NCBI RefSeq assembly: GCF_033100395.1
Contig: NZ_JAWLVJ010000008.1
Location: 62,001 to 126,000 of the forward strand
Origin: Terasakiella sp033100395
GTDB taxonomy: Bacteria > Pseudomonadota > Alphaproteobacteria > Rhodospirillales > Terasakiellaceae
Direction: 5' to 3'
Length of the DNA stretch: 64,000 nucleotides
The notes under the pieces were generated by a model that saw only the letters and a program-made list of their open reading frames with translations, was not told where the DNA came from and ran no database searches. Of the stretch, positions 25,834 through 34,102 are shown in pieces. The number at the start of each line of letters is the position of its first letter. The stretch's first letter is position 1. The position numbers and the translations under genes are program-made.

Positions 25834-26511
25834 TTAAACCGCATGTTTGCATTTGGGTTCTGACCTGATTAGGTGGCCGTCTTCCAACGTCAGATAGCGT
25901 TTGGTGATTTTGCGACGAAAATGTGCATCATGGGAGATCAGGATCAGGGCCTGTGGCAGATCGTTTAGAATCTCGATCAGTCGTTCTTGCGTTCCTTCAT
26001 CCAAGGCATTGGTGGGTTCGTCCAGCAACAGAACTTCCGGTTCCATAGCAAGCACGCACGCGAGGCTCACCAGACGTTTTTCGCCACCTGACAGATTGTG
26101 GGTAGCACGGTCGCGCAGGTGGCCCAAGCGCATGTTGTGCAGGGTATCTTCCACAATTTGCAGAACTTCTTCTTGCGCCTTGCCAAGGTTCAACAGACCA
26201 AAAGCCAGGTCTTCGGCCACTGTGGGGCAGAACAGCTGATCGTCCGGGTCCTGAAACACCAGGCCGATACGACGGCGCACGTCTTTGAAATCAGCCTCTT
26301 TGGATCGTTTTTCCCCAAAGGCAATGACTTCACCCTGTGTCGGCTGATTGAGCCCGACCATGATATGAAACAGCGTGCTTTTACCTGCGCCATTGGGACC
26401 GTTAATGGCGATGCGTTCGCCTGCTTCCAGTGTGAAATCAACGCCGTTTAGGGTTGGTGGATGGGCGGGATAGGCGAAATGAATGTCTTTGAGTTCAATA
26501 AGCTTATCCAT
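25834..26511 (-). CDS. cbiO: Cobalt/nickel ECF importer ATPase
   Basis: A 225-residue ATP-binding subunit: Walker A GPNGAGKSTL, Q-loop VFQDPDDQLF (typical of CbiO/EcfA), signature LSGGEKRLVSLA and Walker B VLLLDEPTNALDEG. The ATG at 26511 is used, which overlaps cbiQ by eight bases; the longer frame adds 20 hydrophobic residues foreign to the family. It is slightly short but complete. It energises metal uptake by the CbiM/CbiQ complex and is the last gene of the riboswitch-controlled operon. Confidence 0.9.
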   Translation of the reverse strand: MDKLIELKDIHFAYPAHPPTLNGVDFTLEAGERIAINGPNGAGKSTLFHIMVGLNQPTQGEVIAFGEKRSKEADFKDVRRRIGLVFQDPDDQLFCPTVAEDLAFGLLNLGKAQEEVLQIVEDTLHNMRLGHLRDRATHNLSGGEKRLVSLACVLAMEPEVLLLDEPTNALDEGTQERLIEILNDLPQALILISHDAHFRRKITKRYLTLEDGHLIRSEPKCKHAV

Positions 26512-27292
26512 AGTAAAATTCCACACACAGAAGGAAAATGAGAAAACAAAAAGCGCACAGGCTAAACACACGGTCGCGGCGCTGAAAGTGAAAGTCTGAG
26601 AGAAGATAAAACTTCCCCTGAAAACCCCGGCATTTCATTGCAGCCAGAATGCGTTCGGACCTTTCCAGGCTGCGCACCAGCATCATGCCCAGAAGATACC
26701 CGATGGAACGATAAGTGTGTAAATTATTTCCCGGCTTGAAACAGCGCGCGCGCATGGCATTGCGCAGGCGGAAATATTCAACCTTCAACACATCGATATA
26801 TCGAACGCTGAACAGCATCAGATGCACCAGATTTTCCGGGACATGCAGACGGTTCAGCGCGTGGCCCAGGCTGATGGCATCAATGGTGCCGACCAAGGCA
26901 AGCAGGGTCATGACAACCGCATTGGCAATCAGTGCGATTTCAAGGGCCTTAAAGACACCTTCATGGGTGGCATCTAGTGGACCGATGGAAAACCAGACTT
27001 CCCCCGGTGTGGTGAAGGGCAGCATCAGTAACAGAAAGATGATAAAGCCATCCATGGTGATGACTTTCTTTATGGTGCTGCCTGCGGGAAGACCGGAAAA
27101 AGTCAGCAGGAAAATCGCCGTGCCCATGGCGAGACCAAGGGCGATGAAACTATCCATGCTGATGACACAACAGGCAAACAAAAAGGCCGCAACAACACGG
27201 GCACGCGGGTCCAGTCGGGCGATCCAGGTATTCAGATCAGCCTGACCACGTCCACGCATGGTGTTTGATACGTTGGGGCCATATTGGCTCAT
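26504..27292 (-). CDS. cbiQ: Cobalt/nickel ECF importer transmembrane subunit
   Basis: A 262-residue membrane T-component with about five to six spans. It has the coupling-helix motifs AMRARCF and RSLERSERILAAMKCRGF, the conserved ERS...AMxxRG signature that contacts the ATPase. It overlaps cbiO by eight bases and the NikL-like gene by four. It links the substrate-specific CbiM to CbiO. Confidence 0.9.
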   Translation of the reverse strand: MSQYGPNVSNTMRGRGQADLNTWIARLDPRARVVAAFLFACCVISMDSFIALGLAMGTAIFLLTFSGLPAGSTIKKVITMDGFIIFLLLMLPFTTPGEVWFSIGPLDATHEGVFKALEIALIANAVVMTLLALVGTIDAISLGHALNRLHVPENLVHLMLFSVRYIDVLKVEYFRLRNAMRARCFKPGNNLHTYRSIGYLLGMMLVRSLERSERILAAMKCRGFQGKFYLLSDFHFQRRDRVFSLCAFCFLIFLLCVEFYYG

Positions 27293-27864
27293 GTGTTGTT
27301 CTTTTCTTTGCGTCGCGCCATGATGTAAAAAACAATCCCGGTCAGGCCGAGGATATAACCGATTCCGCCCAGAATGGATTGAAGGTCGTTCTTTTCTTTG
27401 TAAGAGGCAATTTCTTTTCGAAGCGGCTGCACTTCTTTGCGCACTGCCTTGGCAACGATTTGTGCAATGTCAGAAGATGCCGCTGTTTGGACAGTAGCTG
27501 CTGGTGTGGAAGTTGGGGCAGTACCGCCAGCTTTTGCCAGACCTTCCGGCAGTTCATCTACACCCATGACAAATTGTGCCACATGGCCTGCGCCCAGATT
27601 GGCGACAAATTTATGTGGAATGGCTTTGCTCGGGGTGAAACGGAAGAGACCGTCATCGGTGACGGCAGTTTCGCCGATCTTTTGATCATTCAGGTCATAA
27701 ATTTCAACAATGGTGCCGTTTTTCGCCATATCGCCATTGGAAAATCCGACTTCGCCTTCGATATCCTGTCCATCTGTCCAGCCGGATGCCACCACCTTAT
27801 GGGCAAAGGCCTGTGGGATCAGTAAAAGGGAGAGAAGAAGGCTGAGAATTGTGATGTGACGCAT
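27289..27864 (-). CDS. NikL/CbiL-like accessory protein of the metal importer
   Basis: A 191-residue protein with a signal peptide (about 1-21, ending QAFAH), a periplasmic beta-sandwich (about 22-110, VEIYDLNDQKIGETAVTDDG), an alanine/threonine-rich linker, a short coiled coil, and a C-terminal membrane helix (about 165-184) followed by RRKEK. This is the layout of NikL-type proteins, which in some systems take the place of CbiN. The histidine just after the predicted cleavage site could bind metal. It lies between cbiM and cbiQ with a four-base overlap. Confidence 0.75.
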   Translation of the reverse strand: MRHITILSLLLSLLLIPQAFAHKVVASGWTDGQDIEGEVGFSNGDMAKNGTIVEIYDLNDQKIGETAVTDDGLFRFTPSKAIPHKFVANLGAGHVAQFVMGVDELPEGLAKAGGTAPTSTPAATVQTAASSDIAQIVAKAVRKEVQPLRKEIASYKEKNDLQSILGGIGYILGLTGIVFYIMARRKEKNNT

Positions 27865-27867
27865 GGT

Positions 27868-28488
27868 TTATGTTCCTTGCACGGCAGAGAAATTGCGCAG
27901 CAGTTCAGGTTTCACCCTATGGATCAGCGCAATGGCACTGGCGCACAGGAACCCTTCGATCACCATAACAGGCAGATGGGCAATGACAACCAGTTTGGCC
28001 GCCGGGATAAAAGCTTCACCCGTAATCGCCAAAGCAAGGGTCACTAACAGAGCCGTGCTAAAGATGGAACCTGCCCCGGCAATAGCCCCCCAAATCATGG
28101 CGACTTTCTTGATTTCGCTTTGAATGCCCGCACGACAGAGGTAATGCATGGCAACAGCGGGAAGCGCGATGGCGACCGTATTGACACCCAAAACGGTGAC
28201 GCCGCCATAGCCAAAGAAGATGGCTTGCAGCAGTAATCCGACAAATAGGGCTGGAAAGGCCATCCATCCTAACAGAAGTCCGGCCAATCCATTCATAATC
28301 AGATGCACACTGCTGGGCCCGATCGGGACGTGAATGAGAGATGCCACAAAGAAAGTGGCGGCCAGCATTCCGGCTGCGGGGATTTTTTCCATATCCATCT
28401 TGCGAAGGCCCCAGCCGATGCCAGCCGCTGCGATAACACCGCCGGCAATGACAACATCGTTTGAGAGGGCACCGTCTACAACGTGCAT
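27868..28488 (-). CDS. cbiM: Cobalt/nickel ECF importer substrate-specific subunit
   Basis: A 206-residue membrane S-component that starts MHVVDGALS. The free N-terminal amine and the first two residues (Met-His) coordinate the metal in CbiM/NikM. Further conserved segments are IHVPIGPSSVHLIMNG and FFGYGGVTVLGVNTVAIALPA. CbiM and NikM cannot be told apart by eye; the cobalamin riboswitch upstream favours cobalt. Confidence 0.88.
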   Translation of the reverse strand: MHVVDGALSNDVVIAGGVIAAAGIGWGLRKMDMEKIPAAGMLAATFFVASLIHVPIGPSSVHLIMNGLAGLLLGWMAFPALFVGLLLQAIFFGYGGVTVLGVNTVAIALPAVAMHYLCRAGIQSEIKKVAMIWGAIAGAGSIFSTALLVTLALAITGEAFIPAAKLVVIAHLPVMVIEGFLCASAIALIHRVKPELLRNFSAVQGT

Positions 28489-28503
28489 GATTACATCCTA
28501 CCC

Positions 28504-29295
28504 TTATTTCAGATCAAAGGCTTGAATCCACAGGACAGCGTCCTGTGACAGTTCTTTGCCTTTAAATTCTGTGTCCGGCCCGGAACCCAAGGCCGCAAAG
28601 CCCCAGTAACCCGCTTTAGGAATGCCAAATGTGAACTGGCCGTTCGCATCCGACACAACAGCAATTGCCCCACCTGGTACGGCCGAAGACGCATCAGAGG
28701 ATGGTTTGTTTGCTTTCATATCAGGTTCAGCAACCATATGTTCGATTTCAATTTCTACACCCGCAGCAGGCTTGCCGTTTTTCAGAACAACGCCTGTAAA
28801 TGTGGAACCAACAACAGCACCATAAGGCTTGTTCAGCGGCAGGATTTCTGTTTTCAGACCAACAGGTTCTGCCCAGTCAGATGGTGTTTCACCTTTGTTG
28901 ATAAACACTTTGGTGATTTGCTGGATGTAGATGTCTTCACTTTCTTCATAGTAAGGCGCAGGGACTGTCACCAGTGCATAGTCGCCGTTACGTTTCAGTT
29001 TTACAGTGCCGTCATAGGCTTTGGCCGAATTGGATGTGCCGTTGAACGTGATGGGTTTTAAGGTATCCATCAGGTCTGTCTTTTTACCTTTAAAGACAGA
29101 ATAAAACTCTTCTGGCTTGCCCATGTCCATGGCGTGGCCATTTTCCATTGGGTGCCAGAAAATCAGTTTCAGTGGAACAGTACCAGCTTTGGCCTGGTTG
29201 CTGTCAGGAGTGTAAATCAGTTGGAAGTGTGCCTGTGCTGCAGGTGATAGGAGAAGTGCAGCAGCAGCGAAAAGAGAAAAAAGCGATATACGCAT
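28504..29295 (-). CDS. Periplasmic DUF4198 (NikK-like) metal-uptake protein
   Basis: A 263-residue exported protein with signal peptide (about 1-22, ending AQAH) and two beta-rich domains. HFQLIYTPDS and HPMENGHAMDMGKPEEF (histidines that may bind metal) are in the first and a carboxypeptidase-regulatory-like GKPAAGVEIEIEH...DANGQFTFGIPKAGYWGF in the second. This is the DUF4198/NikK family found with Ni/Co ECF importers. A GAGGGG ribosome site precedes the ATG. It is the first gene after the cobalamin riboswitch and so heads the operon. Confidence 0.8.
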   Translation of the reverse strand: MRISLFSLFAAAALLLSPAAQAHFQLIYTPDSNQAKAGTVPLKLIFWHPMENGHAMDMGKPEEFYSVFKGKKTDLMDTLKPITFNGTSNSAKAYDGTVKLKRNGDYALVTVPAPYYEESEDIYIQQITKVFINKGETPSDWAEPVGLKTEILPLNKPYGAVVGSTFTGVVLKNGKPAAGVEIEIEHMVAEPDMKANKPSSDASSAVPGGAIAVVSDANGQFTFGIPKAGYWGFAALGSGPDTEFKGKELSQDAVLWIQAFDLK

Positions 29296-29336
29296 TTTTA
29301 TAGATCCCCTCGATCAAGTTTAAAAATGTCTAAACC

Positions 29337-29396
29337 GAGCGGAGTGATGGTTTGATGGTGTGTGTATGGTGAATTTAACCATGAGCCACCCCGCTC
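29337..29396 (-). terminator. Candidate expression-platform hairpin of the riboswitch
   Basis: On the minus strand GAGCGGGGTG (29396-29387) can pair with CACTCCGCTC (29346-29337), one G-T wobble, followed by a T-rich stretch. It lies between the riboswitch aptamer and the first gene and could end transcription when B12 is bound. The 40-base loop makes this uncertain. Confidence 0.4.
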
Positions 29397-29404
29397 AATC
29401 TTCT

Positions 29405-29590
29405 TGGTATGGCAGGTATCCTGGCTCTGCGCTTTTTCGCCCCGTCAGCCTTCCCGGTTTTACCAGTGGCATGTTGACGGCACATTTGCGCTTACAGTTG
29501 CGGGGGCAGCCATGGTCTTGATCCCTGATGGGTACGTCTCACCATGTTCCCTTTTAATCCCCTAGACTCTTGCCCTTGGGGAACCATGAG
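29405..29590 (-). promoter_or_regulatory. Cobalamin (B12) riboswitch
   Basis: Read on the minus strand, the leader holds the conserved elements in order: GGTTCCCC and GGGAAC (P2/P3 region), the B12 box GGCTGCCCCCGCAACTGTAA (29512-29493), GCCACTGG, GGGAAGGC and the 3' strand GAGCCAGGATACCTGCC (about 29423-29407). This is the standard cobalamin aptamer. It controls the NikK-like, cbiM, NikL-like, cbiQ, cbiO operon, shutting it when adenosylcobalamin is plentiful. Confidence 0.95.
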
Positions 29591-29595
29591 GCTCT

Positions 29596-29623
29596 TTTAG
29601 AATGGGAGGGGCGGACGAGTCAA
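29596..29623 (-). promoter_or_regulatory. Candidate promoter of the riboswitch operon
   Basis: Minus-strand TTGACT (29623-29618) and TCTAAA (29601-29596) with 16 bases between them fit a sigma-70-type promoter whose start would lie just before the aptamer. Confidence 0.45.
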
Positions 29624-29727
29624 TGGTTGTGTTGGCGAACAACTTTTGTGTTTGGCCTTTATTTTCAGATATATTCAGACTATCTTTTTGATAGAAAACG
29701 AAAATAAAACCAACAGAGGCACATCGA

Positions 29728-30303
29728 ATGCTGAATAGATTAATTATATTTGCCTTTGTTATCGGGCTTTTTGCAACGCCATCCCATGCGGCGTCCAAAA
29801 AATACATTATTGATACGTCCCATACTTCCATTGAGTTTTATATCAACCATATGGGCTTTTCGAATTTTCAGGGGGAATTCCAAAAATTCAAAGGTGTGAT
29901 TGTGTTTGATGAAGAAAAACCGACAGAAGGCTCCGTTGATATCACCATTTATCCTCACAGTATCGATACCGACGTGGAGGAACTTGATAATCATCTGGAA
30001 TCAGCTGCCGTGTTTGATGCCGCACAATTTCCCGTCATTACCTTTAAAAGTAAATTCATTAAAGTGGTTGGCGAAAATAAGGGCCATATCTGGGGGGCTT
30101 TGACCATGCATGGGGTGACCAAGGATATCATGTTGGAAACCACCTTGAACAAAGCAGCGCTCCATCCCTTAAAGAAAGTACCGACCGTTGGCTTTTCAGC
30201 CACAGGGAAAATCAATCGATCAGATTTTGGAATGACCCGGTATATCCCGCTGGTTTCTGACGAAGTCACTATCCGGATTGAAACCGAAGCGATGGCTGAA
30301 TAA
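29728..30303 (+). CDS. YceI-family periplasmic protein (tandem copy 1)
   Basis: A 191-residue lipocalin-like YceI protein with a signal peptide (about 1-22, ending SHAA). The core motifs are DTSHTSIEFYINHMGFSNF, SVDITIYPHSIDTD, TMHGVTKDI and GFSATGKINRSDFGM. YceI proteins bind isoprenoid or other long hydrophobic ligands in a beta barrel. The next gene is a near-duplicate, 137 bases on. AGAGG lies before the ATG. Confidence 0.88.
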   Translation: MLNRLIIFAFVIGLFATPSHAASKKYIIDTSHTSIEFYINHMGFSNFQGEFQKFKGVIVFDEEKPTEGSVDITIYPHSIDTDVEELDNHLESAAVFDAAQFPVITFKSKFIKVVGENKGHIWGALTMHGVTKDIMLETTLNKAALHPLKKVPTVGFSATGKINRSDFGMTRYIPLVSDEVTIRIETEAMAE

Positions 30304-30440
30304 TCTGCTTAATTATGGCAGTAATGTGTTTATTGTCTGCATTTTGGAAACAATCTCTTTCACTCTCAGCTCTTTCTGTTTGAATGCGCACGGTCTATCT
30401 TAAGGCCATGAATTACTTACTTTTTTACAGGATGACACTT

Positions 30441-31013
30441 ATGAAAAAGACACTTCTCGCAGTTGCTCTTGCTTTTGGTTTTACAACGGCTGCGCAAGCC
30501 GAACCGGTTAAATATACGTTTGATAAATCACATACGTCGATTGAGTTTTATATCAATCACCTGGGCTTTTCCAATTTTCAGGGGGAATTTCAGGATTTTG
30601 ATGGCACCTTGATCTTTGACGAAGCCAAGCCGGAAAACAGCTCCGTTGATGTGACTATTGATGTAAACAGTGTAGATACCGATGTTGATAAGCTGGATGC
30701 GCACCTGAAAGCTGCTGACTTCTTCAATGTTGCGAAACACCCGTCCATGACCTTTAAAAGCAAATCCATCGCTGTAACAGGTGAAAAGACAGGTAAGATC
30801 ACTGGTGATTTCACGCTGTTGGGTGTGACCAAGGAAGTGACCCTGGATGTGACGTTGAATAAATCAGCCAATCACCCGATGATGAAAGTGCCAGCTGTTG
30901 GTTTTTCAGCCACAGGCATGATTAAACGGTCTGACTTTGGCATGACAACCTATGTGCCAGCGGTGGGTGATGAAGTGACCATCCGCATTGAAACGGAAGC
31001 ACAGGTCAAATAA
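30441..31013 (+). CDS. YceI-family periplasmic protein (tandem copy 2)
   Basis: A 190-residue protein with signal peptide (MKKTLLAVALAFGFTTAAQA) and YceI fold, clearly paralogous to the preceding gene (shared SHTSIEFYINH and GFSNFQGEFQ). The ATG at 30441 with AGGA nine bases upstream is used; the longer upstream frame adds a poor N-terminus. It lies 24 bases before the cytochrome b561 gene and is probably co-transcribed with it. Confidence 0.88.
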   Translation: MKKTLLAVALAFGFTTAAQAEPVKYTFDKSHTSIEFYINHLGFSNFQGEFQDFDGTLIFDEAKPENSSVDVTIDVNSVDTDVDKLDAHLKAADFFNVAKHPSMTFKSKSIAVTGEKTGKITGDFTLLGVTKEVTLDVTLNKSANHPMMKVPAVGFSATGMIKRSDFGMTTYVPAVGDEVTIRIETEAQVK

Positions 31014-31037
31014 GACCTGCGTGTGAGGAGAAACGCC

Positions 31038-31595
31038 ATGTCGATGCGCAACACATATCATTCTTTTGGCACAATCGCCAAAGGCTTCCACTGGATCATG
31101 GTCCTTGGCTTTATCGCCCTTTATGTGATCGGTTTTTATATGACAGGTCTGCCTTTGGGACCGGAAATGTTTGAACAGATCGCCATTCATAAATCCATCG
31201 GGATCCTTGTTTTGGGATTGGCTGTTTTGCGACTGATCTGGCGTTTCATCAACCCGACACCGGACCTGCCCAAAGACATGCCTGTTCATGAACGTCTGGG
31301 CGCGCATTTTTCCCATATTGCGCTTTATGCGGTCATGTTGATTATGCCGATTTCCGGCTGGGCCATGAGCTCGGCAGCGAATTTCCCGGTCAGTGTCTTT
31401 GGCTGGTTTACTCTGCCTGCCCTGATCGAGCCTTCCAAAGCGGCGCTTGAAAATCTGAAAACATTTCATGGCATCATGGCCTGGGCTATCTTGGGATTGA
31501 TCGCCCTGCATGTGGCCGCTGCCCTGAAACATCATTTCATCAACAAAGATGACGTGCTAACCCGTATGTTGCCTTTCCATAAAGGAGACCAGTAA
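31038..31595 (+). CDS. Cytochrome b561 family di-heme membrane protein
   Basis: A 185-residue protein with four membrane helices. Heme-ligand histidines are in KGFHWIM (helix 1), IAIHKSIG (helix 2), LKTFHGIM and LIALHVAAALKHHF (helices 3-4). By family it passes electrons from quinol in the inner membrane to periplasmic acceptors or superoxide. ATG 31038 follows a GAGGAG ribosome site. Its stop overlaps the next YceI start (TAATG). b561-YceI pairs are common, which suggests that YceI carries a quinone-like ligand for it. Confidence 0.88.
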   Translation: MSMRNTYHSFGTIAKGFHWIMVLGFIALYVIGFYMTGLPLGPEMFEQIAIHKSIGILVLGLAVLRLIWRFINPTPDLPKDMPVHERLGAHFSHIALYAVMLIMPISGWAMSSAANFPVSVFGWFTLPALIEPSKAALENLKTFHGIMAWAILGLIALHVAAALKHHFINKDDVLTRMLPFHKGDQ

Positions 31596-32143
31596 TGCTG
31601 CGCCTTGTTACAGCTTTGATGGTTTTGATCAGCAGTCCTGCCCTTGCGACAGACTGGGCCGTGAATAACGACAACAGCAAGCTTGGGTTCTTTGCCACAC
31701 AGGCAGGCGCGGAATTTGAAGGGGGCTTCAAATCCTTCAATTCCCAAATCAAGTTTGACCCGGATGCTTTGGCCGACAGTAAGGTCAAAATCACCATCGC
31801 AATCAAAAGTGTCGATACCCAAAGTGCGGACCGCGATGCCAATATCGTCAATCCGGACTGGTTCAACACGGCTGCCCACCCGGAAGCTTTCTTTGAGACC
31901 AAACTGATTGAAAAGAAAGGAGAAGGGGAATATGTCGCGATTTCTGATTTGACCATGCGTGGTGTGACAAAAGAAGTCAGCCTGCCCTTTAGTTTGAAAA
32001 TTGATGGCACGACAGCTCATGCCAAAGGGGAAGTGACGGTTTCCAGAACTGCCTTTGGGATTGGTCAGGGCCAGTGGGCAGCCAGTACGGTTGTTGGGGA
32101 TGACGTGCGTATTTTCTTTGACTTGAAGGCCGATGCCCAATAG
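31595..32143 (+). CDS. YceI-family periplasmic protein (third, divergent copy)
   Basis: A 182-residue YceI protein with signal peptide (about 1-18, ending PALAT). It lacks the SHTSIEFYINH opening of the two upstream copies and instead begins WAVNNDNSKLGFFATQAGAE, so it belongs to the b561-linked YceI subtype. DLTMRGVTKEVSLPF and SRTAFGIGQG are conserved. Translation is coupled to the cytochrome by a one-base overlap. Confidence 0.86.
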   Translation: MLRLVTALMVLISSPALATDWAVNNDNSKLGFFATQAGAEFEGGFKSFNSQIKFDPDALADSKVKITIAIKSVDTQSADRDANIVNPDWFNTAAHPEAFFETKLIEKKGEGEYVAISDLTMRGVTKEVSLPFSLKIDGTTAHAKGEVTVSRTAFGIGQGQWAASTVVGDDVRIFFDLKADAQ

Positions 32144-32179
32144 GTTCACCGCCACTTTTTATTAATGTGGGAATTTATC

Positions 32180-32794
32180 ATGGCCTCCAAGAAGCTCAGC
32201 AAATATATCGGTGATGCAGGTGTTGCCAAGTTTCTGGAACAATATAAAAGCCAGACACCTTTTTATGTTGTGCGCATGCGGGTGTGTGGCGCGCTGGCCA
32301 GTCCGAACAAAGATTTGCTGCCGGTCATGGTTGTTGCCAGTTTCTGGGAGGAAGATAAATTCCCAAGGTTCGTCACCAAAGATGAGGCCGAAACCTTCTT
32401 TTCCACCTTTATGGGCCTGTGGCGCCGCATGGAAAAGATGGCGGGCGCTGGTCAAAAAGTCCTGAGCGCACGCGGCAAAATCAGCACGATTGAAGACGCC
32501 AAGGAACTGTTGATGACGCGCGTGGAAGAAATTGATGCGGGCTTTATCGAAGGCTTCTGGGGTGGCCAGGATGACATGAAAATGCCCTCTGCCACGGCTG
32601 CTTTAATCGATGGTTTAAGTGATGAGGCCGAATCGTATAACGCGCTTTATCAGGATATCTCTGAATGGTCGGACTATAGCGACAACATGCGCGATGCTTT
32701 AATCGAAGAAATTGATGAGCGTGATACGGTGGTGGAAGATGCGATGAAGGCATTGCTTTTATTGAAAGAAAAGTCTCAAGAGACTCAACATTAA
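32180..32794 (+). CDS. Unknown acidic cytoplasmic protein
   Basis: A 204-residue, acidic, helical protein that I do not recognise. It contains no signal or membrane segment; tryptophan-containing segments (MGLWRRMEKM, IEGFWGGQDDM) stand out. The ATG at 32180, preceded by GGGAA, is chosen over one 15 bases upstream. It lies 36 bases after the YceI gene. Its 3' end carries the first of three small hairpins (32772-32826). Confidence 0.65.
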   Translation: MASKKLSKYIGDAGVAKFLEQYKSQTPFYVVRMRVCGALASPNKDLLPVMVVASFWEEDKFPRFVTKDEAETFFSTFMGLWRRMEKMAGAGQKVLSARGKISTIEDAKELLMTRVEEIDAGFIEGFWGGQDDMKMPSATAALIDGLSDEAESYNALYQDISEWSDYSDNMRDALIEEIDERDTVVEDAMKALLLLKEKSQETQH

Positions 32795-32826
32795 TATACG
32801 AAAGTATAGTAAATCACTTTCGTGAT
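32772..32826 (+). terminator. Three tandem small hairpins after the unknown gene
   Basis: AGTCTC-AA-GAGACT (32772-32785, within the last codons), TATAC-GAAA-GTATA (32795-32808) and ATCAC-TTTC-GTGAT (32813-32826) are three perfect inverted repeats in a row. They may form a terminator-like or operator structure; no clear T-run follows. Confidence 0.35.
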
Positions 32827-32914
32827 ACTCCATTAGTATTGAAATATTTGTGTAACATGCCATATAATTGTGGGTGCAGAGTGCGACCAGAATAGTCAGC
32901 ACGCCTTCCAATAT

Positions 32915-34099
32915 ATGAGTTGTCTGACAATGCTAACGCCTACACAAATACATGCGACCTATGGGCATGCGTCTTTGGATAAATCCAAAAGACCCGGGCT
33001 GGTGCGCGCCATGGTTATTTGCGCTTCGGCAAAATTCCGGACCGAAGTGGTCTCTGCCCTGCAAAGTGTTTATGAAGTAGATTTCTATTCATCGACCGAT
33101 GCGGCCCTTCTTGCCTTGCGTAGAGGGGTGACACCTGGGGTGATTGTGCTGGATTATCAGTTGATGGTTCGTCATTCTCGCGAATTTATAAAAGTGAAGC
33201 TACAGGAAGAACGGCTGCAGGATGTACCGATGTTGCTGACAGGTACGGTGGAAGAAGACGAATTCAAAAAGACCGTGCGTATGGCGTGTCGGGTGAATTA
33301 CCTGCAACGCCCATTCCTGAAATCCCAATTGCGTGATGCGGCAGGCAAGCTGGTCGATGGCCCTATTGAAGACCGCTGGAAACGTTTGCCGGAACGTCAG
33401 AAACAGGCCTTGCAAAATTCTGCCAGTAATTTCCGCGCCATTGAAACCAAGGTCAAAAAAGGCCATCCGCTGAACATGTGCGACAATAAGGAAAGTTGTG
33501 CACCTTTGATGGATGAAGTGCTGGATGGCAATGCTGCGACCCTGATTGAAAATGTCAAAGATCACAACAATCACACCTATGTTCATTCCGTAAAAGTGGC
33601 GACCCTGATGTCCTTGCTGGGGCAAGCCATTGGCATTAAGGGGGATGAGCTTCTGACCATCACAACAGGCGGTATGTTGATGGATGTGGGTAAGGTTGCT
33701 ACCCGTCAGGACCTTCTGAATACGCCTGAAAATCTGGATAAAACCCAGATGAAAGAGCTGAAAAAACATGTGCTCTATTCACACAATATTCTGGAAGAAA
33801 CAGAAAATGTGGGCGAAGGCATTAAAGTGATTGCTGAACAGCATCACGAAAAATTGGATGGATCTGGCTATCCCCGTGGCCTGAAGGGCAAGGAATTGAA
33901 CGAGTTGGCACGGCTTTCCACCATTGCAGATATATTCTGTGGCTTAACTGACAAGCGCCCCTACAAGCCTGCCTTCAGTTTTGAACAATCCATCAAGGTG
34001 TTGGAAAAAATGGAAGGGCAGATCGATCCCTTCCTTCTTGCATTGTTCAAACAGGTCGTGCAGCTGGCCTTTGATAAACCAGCTGCCACTGTTCATTAA
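32915..34099 (+). CDS. Receiver-like + HD-GYP-like protein with altered HD motif
   Basis: A 394-residue protein. The N-terminal third looks like a receiver domain (VICASAKFRTEVVSAL, then VIVLDYQLMVRHSREF) but lacks the usual acidic pair. The C-terminal part is an HD-GYP domain: YVHSVKVATL, then GGMLMDVGKV (about 252) where phosphodiesterases have HD, and an intact HHEKLDGSGYPRGL (about 309). Loss of the metal-binding histidine suggests a c-di-GMP sensor or scaffold rather than an active enzyme. The start may be 32915 or 32930; a longer frame from a GTG at 32870 is less likely. It converges with the chemoreceptor gene four bases on. Confidence 0.78.
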   Translation: MSCLTMLTPTQIHATYGHASLDKSKRPGLVRAMVICASAKFRTEVVSALQSVYEVDFYSSTDAALLALRRGVTPGVIVLDYQLMVRHSREFIKVKLQEERLQDVPMLLTGTVEEDEFKKTVRMACRVNYLQRPFLKSQLRDAAGKLVDGPIEDRWKRLPERQKQALQNSASNFRAIETKVKKGHPLNMCDNKESCAPLMDEVLDGNAATLIENVKDHNNHTYVHSVKVATLMSLLGQAIGIKGDELLTITTGGMLMDVGKVATRQDLLNTPENLDKTQMKELKKHVLYSHNILEETENVGEGIKVIAEQHHEKLDGSGYPRGLKGKELNELARLSTIADIFCGLTDKRPYKPAFSFEQSIKVLEKMEGQIDPFLLALFKQVVQLAFDKPAATVH

Positions 34100-34102
34100 G
34101 GC

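Noticed and set aside
25834..29295. Nickel importer serving the urease
   Set aside because: The accessory proteins would allow it, but the cobalamin riboswitch points to cobalt. Kept only as an alternative.
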